This document shows, one piece after another, positions 1 through 8,430 of a stretch of DNA of 25,862 nt; position 1 is the first letter of the stretch, and every line of letters starts with the position of its first letter. The translations under genes and the position numbers were made by a program. The stretch is from Lachnospiraceae bacterium UBA3801. Lineage in GTDB: Bacteria; Bacillota; Clostridia; Lachnospirales; Lachnospiraceae. The stretch spans positions 1 to 25,862 of the forward strand of contig DFEN01000056.1 in assembly GCA_002368685.1 (NCBI GenBank), in the 5' to 3' direction. The notes under the pieces are model-generated. The model saw nothing but the letters and a program-made list of their open reading frames with translations, had not been told where the DNA came from and made no database searches.

Positions 1-1533
1 GTGATAGCGAACTTCCTGTCCAGCATACTGGGCTATGTTAGAGACATTATTATATCGTCCGTATTCGACATGAGTTCGGCTACGGACGCTTATAATGCAG
101 CTTTTACCATCCCGGATACTATTTATACTATCCTTGTTGGAGGTGGACTCTCAGCTGCATTTATTCCTGTTTTTAGTGGATACATAGCAGAAAAGAAATA
201 CGAAGACGGCTACAGGATGGCAAGTACTATACTCAATATAGTTGCCATAGTTGCGGCTGTTTTTTGTGTTATAGGAGAGATATTTGCTCCTCAGCTTCTG
301 CCAGTTTTTGTTGACTTTAGTGGAGACCATTGGACTCCTGAAATGATAGAGCTGACGGTTACGCTCACACGTATCATGTTCTTCCAGTGCTTCTTCATGT
401 GTCTGACAGGAATATGCATGGGAATACTGCAGTCTTATAAGGATTTCACGCCGCCTTCCATTGGTTCGGTGCTCTACAATATCACAATCATTGGTGTGGG
501 TGTATTCCTCCTGACTCTAGGAACTGGAATTGCAGGCTTCTGTGTCGGCGTTGTAACAGGTTCTATCGTAAATCTTTGTGTACAGATACTCCCTATATAT
601 AAGCATAACTTCAAATACCAGAAAGTGATTGATCTGGACCATGATGGAGTCAAGCAGTTCTTTAAGCTGTTTGGCCCGGCACTTATCGGTGTTGCGGTAA
701 CACAGCTGAACCTTATAGTTAATAGACGTTTTGCATCTGGACTCGATAAGGGAATCCTGTCAAATATGGTGCAGGCTCAGCGTATCATGCAGCTGCCTAT
801 TAATATCTTCGCCTATGCAATTGCGATGTCTATTTTTCCTACAATGGTGGAGCATTTTGCGACAGACAATATGGAGGAATATAGGCGCGACCTTTCCCTG
901 GGCTTTAGAAATGTAACCTTCGTTATCTTGCCTTGTGCAGTTGGAATAATCGCAATTAGAGTTCCGCTTATAAGAGCTATTTATCTGCAGGGTAATTTCT
1001 CACCAGAAAATGTTCCAATCCTTGCAACCCTTCTTGCCTTCTATTGTATCGGAATGATCGGCTATTCTGCCAGACAGGTGGCACTTCAGGGCTTCTATGC
1101 AGTTAAGGAAACAAGGACTCCGGTGGCGATAAATGTATTCATACTATGTTTAAACATTTTGCTGACGACCATTTTCGTAAGGCTGTGGGGGGCTAATGGA
1201 ATAGCTCTCGCATACTCAATGGCAGGTCTTGCGAGTGTGACAACTCAGACCTTCTTCCTGCATAGAAAGGTTGGAAGAATAAATGGAACTGAGATCCGTG
1301 ATTCAGTTCTGAAATGCGCTATATGCTGTGCGGTAATGTTTATAGTTACTACCGCCGGAATAATTATATTTGAACATAATATATCTGTTGAAACCAAGAC
1401 AAATCAGTTACTGGAGGTGCTGTCGCTGGTTGCATTAGGTGGACTCACCTATGTGATGATGGCGCTTGTGCTTAAGATGCAGGAACTGACCTCTATCCTG
1501 GCAGTATTTAAGAGAAAGTTTTTGCATAGATAG
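1..1533 (+). CDS. murJ: Lipid II flippase MurJ (5' end outside window)
   Basis: MurJ is the MOP-superfamily membrane flippase that moves lipid II across the cytoplasmic membrane for peptidoglycan synthesis. The frame is open from base 1 and encodes 510 residues with about 13-14 hydrophobic segments. The N-terminus has the family signature of a Gly-Tyr-Val-Arg-Asp stretch followed by a Thr-Asp-Ala-Tyr segment and a Gly-Gly-Gly-Leu-Ser loop before Phe-Ile-Pro-Val. Family members normally have about 15-20 more residues ahead of this, completing membrane segment 1. The GTG at base 1 is therefore probably an internal Val codon and the true start lies upstream. The stop codon is embedded in the ribosome binding site of the next gene, which suggests translational coupling. 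A generic MATE/Wzx-like polysaccharide flippase is the alternative, but the N-terminal motif fits MurJ better. Confidence 0.88.
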   Translation: MIANFLSSILGYVRDIIISSVFDMSSATDAYNAAFTIPDTIYTILVGGGLSAAFIPVFSGYIAEKKYEDGYRMASTILNIVAIVAAVFCVIGEIFAPQLLPVFVDFSGDHWTPEMIELTVTLTRIMFFQCFFMCLTGICMGILQSYKDFTPPSIGSVLYNITIIGVGVFLLTLGTGIAGFCVGVVTGSIVNLCVQILPIYKHNFKYQKVIDLDHDGVKQFFKLFGPALIGVAVTQLNLIVNRRFASGLDKGILSNMVQAQRIMQLPINIFAYAIAMSIFPTMVEHFATDNMEEYRRDLSLGFRNVTFVILPCAVGIIAIRVPLIRAIYLQGNFSPENVPILATLLAFYCIGMIGYSARQVALQGFYAVKETRTPVAINVFILCLNILLTTIFVRLWGANGIALAYSMAGLASVTTQTFFLHRKVGRINGTEIRDSVLKCAICCAVMFIVTTAGIIIFEHNISVETKTNQLLEVLSLVALGGLTYVMMALVLKMQELTSILAVFKRKFLHR

Positions 1534-1541
1534 GAGGGCGT

Positions 1542-2936
1542 ATGTATAAAGAACTTCCAAAATTACTTATGTACCGTGAATTTGAGCCGGATAGCATTCT
1601 GGTTAATCTTAGTGAAATCATTCGTGAATTTGATGGTGGAGAGTACGATAAGGACCAGCTGATCAGTAGGATCTATGCTGAGATTCACCGTATACTTGAG
1701 ATTTCTACGGACTACGGCTTTGATAAGAATCTCTGGCATGACTATATAGCTTACGTGCTGGTTACCAGCGAAAATCCATTTTCGCTTACTGCTGAAAGAG
1801 CAGGCATGAAGGATGGAAGCGTAAATGAATTCGCAAAGCAGGATATGATGATCTTCAATCATCTCTTTAATTACAATTTCCAGAAGATGGAGACTAAGCT
1901 GGAGATCAACTGCTTCTCAACTATCACAAACTACAGCTCTATTCATAAGAGACGTCAGGTTTATAACAAAAATGTTTCCGATAAGGTTAGAGCTCTTAGT
2001 GATGCAATTGATGCCAATTTGAGTGAGATGAATGATAAGGTAAATGCTGGCGAGCTGAGTCTGGCAGAGGCGGATGCAAAAGCTGCGGAGGATACACTCC
2101 ACCTTGTTACAGACTTCTATAAGAATTACGGCGTTGGAATGCTAGGCCTTAATACAGCATTTAGAATAGCTGAGATAGTTCCGGGTGCAGCAGAGGATAA
2201 AAAGAGTGTAGACTTCTGCCTTGGAAATGGAATAAAGTGCACTCCTATAAAGAATACAGATAAGGTTTCTCTGGATGACCTCGTAGGTTACGAGATACAG
2301 AAGAAGAGACTTAGAGATAATACCGAGAGCTTTCTTGCTGGAAATCCGGCGAACAACGTGCTTCTCTTCGGAGATGCTGGAACTGGTAAATCTACTAGTA
2401 TCAAGGCTCTGATAAATGAATACTACGAAGATGGACTGAGAATGATAGAGCTTTATAAGCATCAGATGAAGTTGCTTGCTCCTGTTATTTCCAGTATTAA
2501 GAATCGTAATTATAGATTCATCATTTATATGGATGACCTTTCCTTTGAGGAAAATGAGACGGAATATAAATATCTGAAGGCGGTTATCGAGGGTGGTCTT
2601 GAGACAAGACCTGACAACGTACTTATCTATGCGACCTCGAATAGACGTAATCTCATAAGAGAAACCTGGAATGATACAAATGATGTTGAACTGGATAAGC
2701 ATCGTTCAGATACACTTCAGGAGAAGCTGTCACTTGTTAGCAGATTCGGTGTTACTATTCCTTATATGAGACCTAATAAGAAGGAATATGAGGAGATAGT
2801 TAAGAGTCTTGCAAGTAGAAATGAAGACTTAAAGCTTAGTGAAGAAGAACTTCTCGAGCTTGCAAATAAGTGGAGTGTAAGTCACGGAGGAATGTCCGGT
2901 AGAGCTGCTCAGCAGCTGATGGACAGCATAAGATAG
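1542..2936 (+). CDS. DUF815-type AAA ATPase
   Basis: The 464-residue protein belongs to the DUF815 family of predicted P-loop ATPases. A poorly conserved N-terminal half (residues 1-250) precedes the ATPase core. The core has Walker A GDAGTGKS at residues 277-284, a hydrophobic strand ending in Asp331-Asp332 as Walker B, and a sensor-like Tyr-Ala-Thr-Ser-Asn-Arg segment about 35 residues later. No signal peptide or membrane segment is visible, so it is probably cytoplasmic. The start is set by GGAGGG, which overlaps the murJ stop, with an 8-base gap between genes. The biological role of the family is not established. Its place next to murJ and nth gives no firm hint. The family call is confident; the function is unknown. 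Confidence 0.82.
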   Translation: MYKELPKLLMYREFEPDSILVNLSEIIREFDGGEYDKDQLISRIYAEIHRILEISTDYGFDKNLWHDYIAYVLVTSENPFSLTAERAGMKDGSVNEFAKQDMMIFNHLFNYNFQKMETKLEINCFSTITNYSSIHKRRQVYNKNVSDKVRALSDAIDANLSEMNDKVNAGELSLAEADAKAAEDTLHLVTDFYKNYGVGMLGLNTAFRIAEIVPGAAEDKKSVDFCLGNGIKCTPIKNTDKVSLDDLVGYEIQKKRLRDNTESFLAGNPANNVLLFGDAGTGKSTSIKALINEYYEDGLRMIELYKHQMKLLAPVISSIKNRNYRFIIYMDDLSFEENETEYKYLKAVIEGGLETRPDNVLIYATSNRRNLIRETWNDTNDVELDKHRSDTLQEKLSLVSRFGVTIPYMRPNKKEYEEIVKSLASRNEDLKLSEEELLELANKWSVSHGGMSGRAAQQLMDSIR

Positions 2937-2984
2937 GTTTTATCATTCTGAATGTAGGAAGATTCTTTTCGGGCGGAGATACAT

Positions 2985-3629
2985 ATGACTAAAAAGCAGC
3001 GTGCGGCAGAGGTCTGCAGACTATTAAATAAGGAATATGGAACTGACCTCAGATGCTATCTGGAGTATGATCCAGAGAAGCCTTGGCAGCTACTCTTTGC
3101 GACAATACTATCTGCGCAGTGTACGGACGAGAGAGTGAATATAGTTACTAGAGAACTCTTTAAGAAGTATCCTACTTTGGAGGCGGTTGCGGCGGCGGAT
3201 ATAGCTGAGTTTGAGAAGGATATCTATTCTATAGGTTTCTATAGAAATAAAGCCAAGAATATCATTTCCTGTGCAAATGCTCTGATCGAAGATTTTGACG
3301 GACAGGTTCCGTCTGATATAGATGAACTCACCAGCCTTCCGGGAGTTGGACGTAAGACTGCAAATGTTATAAGAGGTAACATTTTCGGTATCAACTCCAT
3401 AGTGGTCGATACACATGTAAAGAGGGTGTCCACTCTTCTAGGTCTCACAAAGGATGAAGATCCTGTGAAAATCGAGTTTGAACTGATGAAACTCTTGCCA
3501 GAAGACCAGTGGATATTGTATAATTTTCAAGTTATAGCACATGGTAGAAAGGTCTGCATAGCAAGACGACCACAGTGCGAAAATTGCGTTTTAAAAGAAG
3601 CTTGCAAACATTACAATAGAGGAATATGA
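2985..3629 (+). CDS. nth: Endonuclease III (DNA glycosylase/AP lyase)
   Basis: Base-excision repair enzyme that removes oxidised pyrimidines and cleaves abasic sites. At 214 residues the length is typical. The helix-hairpin-helix Leu-Pro-Gly-Val-Gly-Arg-Lys is at residues 118-124, with catalytic Lys124 and catalytic Asp142 in the Val-Asp-Thr-His-Val motif. These correspond to Lys120 and Asp138 of the E. coli enzyme. The C-terminus carries the 4Fe-4S loop with Cys191, Cys198, Cys201 and Cys207 in the exact C-x6-C-x2-C-x5-C spacing. The ATG is preceded by GGGCGGAG at 2971-2978. The gene follows the DUF815 ATPase after 48 bases and precedes a tiny membrane peptide by 16 bases. All key residues are present, so activity is expected. 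Confidence 0.95.
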   Translation: MTKKQRAAEVCRLLNKEYGTDLRCYLEYDPEKPWQLLFATILSAQCTDERVNIVTRELFKKYPTLEAVAAADIAEFEKDIYSIGFYRNKAKNIISCANALIEDFDGQVPSDIDELTSLPGVGRKTANVIRGNIFGINSIVVDTHVKRVSTLLGLTKDEDPVKIEFELMKLLPEDQWILYNFQVIAHGRKVCIARRPQCENCVLKEACKHYNRGI

Positions 3630-3645
3630 ATACGGAGGTTTGGAA

Positions 3646-3756
3646 ATGATTGATTTTAGCAAGAAGAGAAGAAAAGGCGTTAGAATAATGCTTATCATTA
3701 TTTGCGCACTTATGGTTTTTGGAATGATTGTAGGACTGTTAGCAGTAAACTTCTAA
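3646..3756 (+). CDS. 36-residue single-pass membrane peptide
   Basis: A short ORF beginning ATG ATT GAT TTT AGC and ending TAA, with GGAGG at 3634-3638 seven bases before the start. The product has a basic N-terminus (Lys-Lys-Arg-Arg-Lys at residues 6-10, then Arg13) followed by one hydrophobic helix rich in Ile, Leu, Met and Val from about residue 14 to the C-terminus. That fits a cytoplasm-in membrane anchor. Size, charge and the Met-x2-Gly-x3-Gly-Leu pattern in the helix recall the tiny DUF4044/Prli42-type peptides of Firmicutes, but I cannot establish homology from so few residues. It lies in the same run as nth and the VanW gene, so co-transcription is likely. Confidence 0.6.
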   Translation: MIDFSKKRRKGVRIMLIIICALMVFGMIVGLLAVNF

Positions 3757-3810
3757 TAAACGTCTGATATAAGAATCCGACCGCGTTTGGTCAAGAGAAA
3801 AGAGGAAAAG

Positions 3811-5370
3811 ATGAAAGAGAAAAGGATTATAGTCAGAGTTCTGGCTGCTGTTTTATCTATAGCTCTTGTGTTAGCATATACCCCAGCTACAGTTGTTAGA
3901 GCAGATGAAGCAACAGACGGAGATGCACTAGTCTCAACAAAGGAAATGGCTACTATCAAGAACAATATAATTATAAATGGACTTGATGTTGGCGGTATGA
4001 CATTTGGCCAGGCTGTGGAATCCCTTGGCGGGGGCGAAGATTATAGCCAGGCAGAGGTTTCACTTACCAGCCAGTATGGGGATGTTGTTACAACCCTTGG
4101 TGATCTTGGTCTGTCAGACAATACAGATGATATCGTTAGAGAAGCTCTCAATTATGGAAATGCAGGAAATGTCCTAAAGAGATTCCGTGATATAGAGAGT
4201 CTGAAAACAGTTCCAGTGGAATTCGAAACTAAGAAGGGGGTTGATGAGGATACCCTTCATCAGATGATAGAGAATAACATAGCTAGTGCTATGGCAGCTG
4301 GAAATCAGTATAGCCTAACTAAGAATGAAGACGGAACAGTTAAGGTTATAGTTGAGGGTGCATCCCTTAGTATAGATGCTGCTTCAACTAAGCAGGATAT
4401 AGATGACATTATAAATGATACTAGCTACTCAGGTGGTCAGGTATCAACAGAGATTGCTCTTAAGGATGATTCTGATAGTGATAGAATGCAGCAGATAGCA
4501 AGAGTTAAGAATCTTCTTGGTTCTTATACAACCAGCTATGCAAGTAGTAGTGCTGGACGTAAGACAAATGTTCAGAGAGCAACTTCTCTTGTAAATGGTC
4601 ATCTTGTATTTCCAGGTGAGACTATCTCCGTTTATAGCTGTATCGCTCCTGTTGAAACAAGCAACGGTTATGAGATAGGTCATGCGTATCAAGGAACTGA
4701 GGTTGTAGATAGTGTCGGTGGTGGTATCTGCCAGGTTGCTACAACTGTTTATAATGCAGCTCTTCGTGCAGAGCTTGAGATAGTTCAGAGAGATTGTCAC
4801 AGTCTAAGAGTTTCATATGTTCCTATTGCAGCAGATGCAGCTCTTGCAGGTGGTGTGCTTGATCTCAAGATTAGAAATAATCTGGATGCACCTATTTATA
4901 TTGAAGGTCTTGCAGACGGTGCAAACCTTAGCTTTAATATCTATGGTGAGGAATATAGACCATCAAATAGAACTATTGAATTTGAATCAATTCAGACAGG
5001 AACTATTAGTCCTCCTGAAGAACCAATATATACAGAGGACAAGAGCCTCGAACCAGGAACTGAGGAAGTTACCGCTGCAGCTGTAACAGGTTATACTGGT
5101 GAGCTTTGGAAATATGTTTACGAGGACGGCGTTAAGGTAGAGTCGATTAAGATTAACTCTAGTAAGTATCAGTGCTCTCCTGCTAAGGTTTCAATAAATA
5201 GTGATGAACCTACGGAGGAAGAAGAGGAGACACCAGAGGAGACACCTCCAGAGGACACACCTCCAGCAGAGCCCGCTCCAGAACCAACACCGGAACCAAC
5301 TCCAACACCAGAACCAACACCGGAACCAACTCCAACACCAGAGCCAACACCGGAACCACAGCCAGAGTAA
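3811..5370 (+). CDS. Secreted VanW domain protein with Pro/Glu/Thr tail
   Basis: 519 residues. The frame extends upstream to a TTG at 3787, but the ATG at 3811 follows AGAGGA at 3801-3806 and gives a classical signal peptide: Lys/Arg-rich start, hydrophobic core, Ala-x-Ala-like cleavage near residue 30. After a short linker comes an Asn-Gly-Leu-Asp-Val-Gly-Gly-Met segment typical of the peptidoglycan-binding-4 region that precedes VanW domains. The VanW domain spans about residues 235-375, with the Phe-Pro-Gly-Glu-Thr and Gly-Gly-Gly-Ile-Cys-Gln-Val motifs. A small beta-rich segment resembling a G5 domain follows, then an acidic and proline-rich tail of about 55 residues. The likely role is cell-wall associated. 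VanW function is unknown, and no vancomycin resistance genes are nearby. Confidence 0.83.
   Translation: MKEKRIIVRVLAAVLSIALVLAYTPATVVRADEATDGDALVSTKEMATIKNNIIINGLDVGGMTFGQAVESLGGGEDYSQAEVSLTSQYGDVVTTLGDLGLSDNTDDIVREALNYGNAGNVLKRFRDIESLKTVPVEFETKKGVDEDTLHQMIENNIASAMAAGNQYSLTKNEDGTVKVIVEGASLSIDAASTKQDIDDIINDTSYSGGQVSTEIALKDDSDSDRMQQIARVKNLLGSYTTSYASSSAGRKTNVQRATSLVNGHLVFPGETISVYSCIAPVETSNGYEIGHAYQGTEVVDSVGGGICQVATTVYNAALRAELEIVQRDCHSLRVSYVPIAADAALAGGVLDLKIRNNLDAPIYIEGLADGANLSFNIYGEEYRPSNRTIEFESIQTGTISPPEEPIYTEDKSLEPGTEEVTAAAVTGYTGELWKYVYEDGVKVESIKINSSKYQCSPAKVSINSDEPTEEEEETPEETPPEDTPPAEPAPEPTPEPTPTPEPTPEPTPTPEPTPEPQPE
5278..5367 (+). repeat. Three 30-bp in-frame tandem repeats (Pro/Glu/Thr tail)
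   Basis: Units at 5278-5307 and 5308-5337 are identical, and a third at 5338-5367 is diverged. Each encodes ten residues of the Pro-Glu-Pro-Thr type. They form the extreme C-terminus of the VanW protein and end at its stop codon. Copy number of such repeats often varies between strains by slippage; here they probably act as a wall-spanning spacer. Confidence 0.9.
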
Positions 5371-5389
5371 ACTCCATAAGATTGATCAG

Positions 5390-6373
5390 ATGATAAAAGG
5401 CACAATAAATACAAGAATTCTAAAAAGAAGTATATTGAAGCATATAGCGAGGAATGATATTACCGGCGTCGGCGTAGGAATGGACTACGCCGTGCTGGAT
5501 AAGACGTCCTCGCCTTCTGTTCTTATTGTGGCCGATGGTTTTTCTGCTATTTCGGAGGCTATGGCCCTTCAAAGAGCGCTTAATAATCTTGCGACAGCGG
5601 GAGCTAAGGCAGAGAAGATAATGATTAATCTTCTAGTTGGAACAGAATGCACAGAACAGGTCATCAGAGATAAGATGAATAGCATATGCAAGCTCGCAAA
5701 AGCTAAAGGACTTCAGATAATTGGTGGAAATACAGCGATTACTGGAACGGGCGATGAACTAACGATTACAATTACTGCATATGGAAGATCTGATGAAAAG
5801 GTTATAGAGCAGTTAAATGAGAAGTGTACGGCAGATATGGCCGTTATCATTGTAGGAAATGCAGGGGCTTACGGAGCTTCACTGATAGCAGAGACTAGAG
5901 GTAAAGAAATGCTATCTAGATTCGCTGAAAGCTATATCGCTTCAATGCATATTTCCGAAAATGAACTAGATATAGAGACTGCTTGTCAGGCACTTATAGA
6001 GGGCGGAGTTAGTATGATCCACGATGTTTCCTTTGGTGGAATATATAGAGCTCTCGTCGAAGTGTCCGAACGAACGGGACTGGGAATAGATATTCTTCAT
6101 GAGGATATTCCAATAAAGCAGAATACTATAGAGACTTGTGAATTCTGGAACATTAATCCATATCAGCTTCTTGGAACTGGTGGTATAGTTGCAGTATGTC
6201 ATGAAGAAAAATTAAACGATATAAAAGCTGCGCTGGAAAAGAGGGGTATAGAGTACAGTGTGGCTGGAAAACTCACAAAGAATGGAGCCAGAGTGGTTCA
6301 TTCCGGAGATGACAAAATAAGACGATCCCTTAATTATTATGAGGGAGACGAGATATTTAATCTAAGGGGGTAG
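5390..6373 (+). CDS. AIR synthase-related protein (PurM/HypE fold)
   Basis: 327 residues with the two-domain PurM/HypE/ThiL/SelD architecture. The N-terminal half holds Gly-Val-Gly-x-Asp-Tyr-Ala-Val and, further on, Ile-Ile-Gly-Gly-Asn-Thr-Ala. The C-terminal half holds His-Asp-Val-Ser-Phe-Gly-Gly-Ile and a Leu-Leu-Gly-Thr-Gly-Gly phosphate-loop-like motif. The frame stays open into the end of the vanW-like gene. ATG 5390, 19 bases after that stop, gives an N-terminus matching relatives, though its ribosome binding site is weak. The C-terminus lacks the Pro-Arg-Ile-Cys ending of true HypE, and no hydrogenase genes are close, so hydrogenase maturation is unlikely. It lacks the length and context of PurM. 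The substrate is unknown. Confidence 0.75.
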   Translation: MIKGTINTRILKRSILKHIARNDITGVGVGMDYAVLDKTSSPSVLIVADGFSAISEAMALQRALNNLATAGAKAEKIMINLLVGTECTEQVIRDKMNSICKLAKAKGLQIIGGNTAITGTGDELTITITAYGRSDEKVIEQLNEKCTADMAVIIVGNAGAYGASLIAETRGKEMLSRFAESYIASMHISENELDIETACQALIEGGVSMIHDVSFGGIYRALVEVSERTGLGIDILHEDIPIKQNTIETCEFWNINPYQLLGTGGIVAVCHEEKLNDIKAALEKRGIEYSVAGKLTKNGARVVHSGDDKIRRSLNYYEGDEIFNLRG

Positions 6374-6377
6374 TAAT

Positions 6378-8423
6378 TTGAGTGAACTATATGAGAATCG
6401 AGAGTTATCATGGCTGAGATTTAATGAGAGGGTACTGGAAGAAGCAGAGGATAAGCGTAATCCGTTATGTGAGAGACTTACCTTCATGTCCATTTACCAG
6501 ACAAATCTAGACGAGTTTTTCATGGTTAGAGTAGGGTCTCTCCATGATCAGATGCTTCTGGAGGATGATCCTAAAGAGAATAAAACTCATATGACTGCAT
6601 CAGAGCAGCTGGAGGCTATTAGAGAAAGAGTTCGTGAGCTCGGCATTAGGAAGGATGAATCCTACGCGAAGCTGATGCGTGAGATAGAGAAAAAAGGAAT
6701 CAAGATAGTCAGCTTTGCTGATCTGGACATAGAGGAGGGTGTATATCTTCAAGACTTCTTCGAAAGAGATATACTTCCACTGCTTTCTCCGTTTACAATC
6801 AGCAAGAAGAGACCATTTCCATTTATAAAGAATAAGGAGATCTGTGCAACGGCAGTTCTCGAAACAAAGGGTGGAAAGAGCAGATTCGGTATTGTTCCAT
6901 GTAACAACGGAATGTTTTCAAGGCTTGTAGAAATTCCGGGGAATAAGGGAAGATATATGCTCGCTGAAGAGCTTATACTGCATTTCCTTCCAATGGTTTT
7001 TGCGGGTTATAACATTACCTGCAAGTCCCTGGTAAGAGTAACTAGAAATGCAGATATTGATGCAGACAAGGTTTATGACGAAGAGCTGAACTATCGCGAC
7101 CATATGGCAGAGGTTATTAAACTGCGTAGAAAGCTTGAACCTGTAAGACTCGAATATACAAGAGATATAGATAAGAAGATCATCAAGACCATAGCGGCAT
7201 TTTTCAAGATCGATAAGGAAATGATTTTCAACACAACAGCTCCGCTGGATATGTCATTTCTGTTTGATATAGAGGACAAGCTGAGACATGAGAAGGAGCT
7301 CTTCTATGATAAGAGAATTCCTCAGAGATCGCCTGAACTGGATGAATCAAAGCCTCTTATTCCTCAGATAATCGAGAAGGATAAGCTGCTTTCCTATCCA
7401 TATGAGACAATCAGACCTTTCCTCTCTATGCTGAGTGAGGCCGCAAATGACCCTGATGTAGTATCGATTAAGATGACATTATACAGACTCGCTAAGCAGA
7501 GTAAGGTCGTTGAGGCACTGGTGGAAGCGGCAGAAAATGGCAAGGAGGTCGATGTCCTCGTAGAGCTGAAGGCGAGATTCGATGAGGAGAATAATATCGG
7601 CTGGTCCAGAACTCTTGAGGAAGCCGGTTGTAATGTAATATATGGTCTCGATGGACTGAAGGTGCATTCGAAGCTATGTCTCATCACCATGAAGAAGGGT
7701 AGAGACGTACAGTACGTTACTCAGATAGGTACTGGAAATTATAATGAGAAGACCGCTAGACTATATACAGATCTATGTCTCATAACAGCAGATCAAAAGA
7801 TAGGAGCTGAGGCTGCGAGAGTCTTCAAGGCTCTTTCTCTTGGCGAAGTTATGAAGAGAACAGAACATCTCTTAGTTGCACCTAAGTGTCTGCAGAACAA
7901 GGTTATAGACAAGATAGATAGAGAGATACAGATAGCCAAGGATGGTGGCGAGGGATATATCGGTGTTAAGATTAACTCTCTCACAGATAAGAAGATTATT
8001 GACAAGCTGATAGAAGCCTCCACGGCAGGCGTTAAGATAGAAATGGTAATCCGTGGAATATGCTGTCTGCACCCAGGGGTGGCTGGAAGAACGGATAATA
8101 TAAAGATTGTCAGTATAGTAGGAAGGTTCCTGGAGCATTCCAGAATATACATTTTTGGTAAGGGCGAGCGTGAGGAAATGTACATCGGTTCCGCCGATTT
8201 CATGACTAGAAATACAGTTCGCCGTGTGGAGGTTGCGACTCCTATATATGATCCTGACATAAGAGATAGAGTTAGAGAAATGTTCGACATCCAGATGTCA
8301 GATAATGTAAAGGCGAGAGTTCTGAGAGAGGATGGTACATATAAATATGTTCGTCATACCAAGCCGGCAATCAATGCACAGGAAATCTTTTATGATGAGG
8401 CTTACAAAGCAGTAGAGGAATAG
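6378..8423 (+). CDS. ppk1: Polyphosphate kinase PPK1
   Basis: PPK1 reversibly polymerises the gamma phosphate of ATP into inorganic polyphosphate. The 681-residue protein opens with the family N-terminus (Asn-Arg-Glu-Leu-Ser-Trp-Leu-Arg-Phe-Asn) and has both catalytic histidines of the phospholipase-D-like domains. They are His430 in Lys-Val-His-Ser-Lys and His587 in Leu-Glu-His-Ser-Arg, equivalent to His435 and His592 of the E. coli enzyme. The Gly-Ser-Ala-Asp-x-Met-Thr-Arg-Asn motif follows. The start is TTG, supported by AAGGGGG at 6363-6369 eight bases upstream; no ATG is better placed. It starts 4 bases after the preceding stop and ends 7 bases before the histidine kinase. Coupling with that kinase suggests envelope or phosphate stress control, which is inference. 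Confidence 0.95.
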   Translation: MSELYENRELSWLRFNERVLEEAEDKRNPLCERLTFMSIYQTNLDEFFMVRVGSLHDQMLLEDDPKENKTHMTASEQLEAIRERVRELGIRKDESYAKLMREIEKKGIKIVSFADLDIEEGVYLQDFFERDILPLLSPFTISKKRPFPFIKNKEICATAVLETKGGKSRFGIVPCNNGMFSRLVEIPGNKGRYMLAEELILHFLPMVFAGYNITCKSLVRVTRNADIDADKVYDEELNYRDHMAEVIKLRRKLEPVRLEYTRDIDKKIIKTIAAFFKIDKEMIFNTTAPLDMSFLFDIEDKLRHEKELFYDKRIPQRSPELDESKPLIPQIIEKDKLLSYPYETIRPFLSMLSEAANDPDVVSIKMTLYRLAKQSKVVEALVEAAENGKEVDVLVELKARFDEENNIGWSRTLEEAGCNVIYGLDGLKVHSKLCLITMKKGRDVQYVTQIGTGNYNEKTARLYTDLCLITADQKIGAEAARVFKALSLGEVMKRTEHLLVAPKCLQNKVIDKIDREIQIAKDGGEGYIGVKINSLTDKKIIDKLIEASTAGVKIEMVIRGICCLHPGVAGRTDNIKIVSIVGRFLEHSRIYIFGKGEREEMYIGSADFMTRNTVRRVEVATPIYDPDIRDRVREMFDIQMSDNVKARVLREDGTYKYVRHTKPAINAQEIFYDEAYKAVEE

Positions 8424-8430
8424 ATACGTT

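Noticed and set aside
1..3. GTG at base 1 as the murJ start
   Set aside because: It would remove part of the first membrane helix compared with the family, and no upstream sequence is available to show a ribosome site.
2142..2702. 186-codon antisense frame
   Set aside because: It is opposite the DUF815 Walker motifs. Long antisense frames are common when few stop-complement codons are used.
5278..5367. Possible CRISPR array
   Set aside because: The 30-bp units are contiguous without spacers, are in frame, and encode a proline-rich tail.
3811..5370. Vancomycin resistance gene
   Set aside because: VanW domains are widespread in Clostridia without resistance. No ligase, dehydrogenase or dipeptidase genes lie nearby.
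5169..5414. Antisense Gly/Val/Ser repeat frame
   Set aside because: It is the complement of the Pro/Glu/Thr tail repeats, and a well-supported sense gene covers it.
5390..6373. Annotation as hydrogenase factor HypE
   Set aside because: The C-terminal Cys motif and any hydrogenase neighbours are missing, so only the fold is claimed.
7793..8290. 165-codon antisense frame
   Set aside because: It overlaps the PPK1 catalytic region, where the sense protein has all conserved motifs. No ribosome site or family resemblance is seen.
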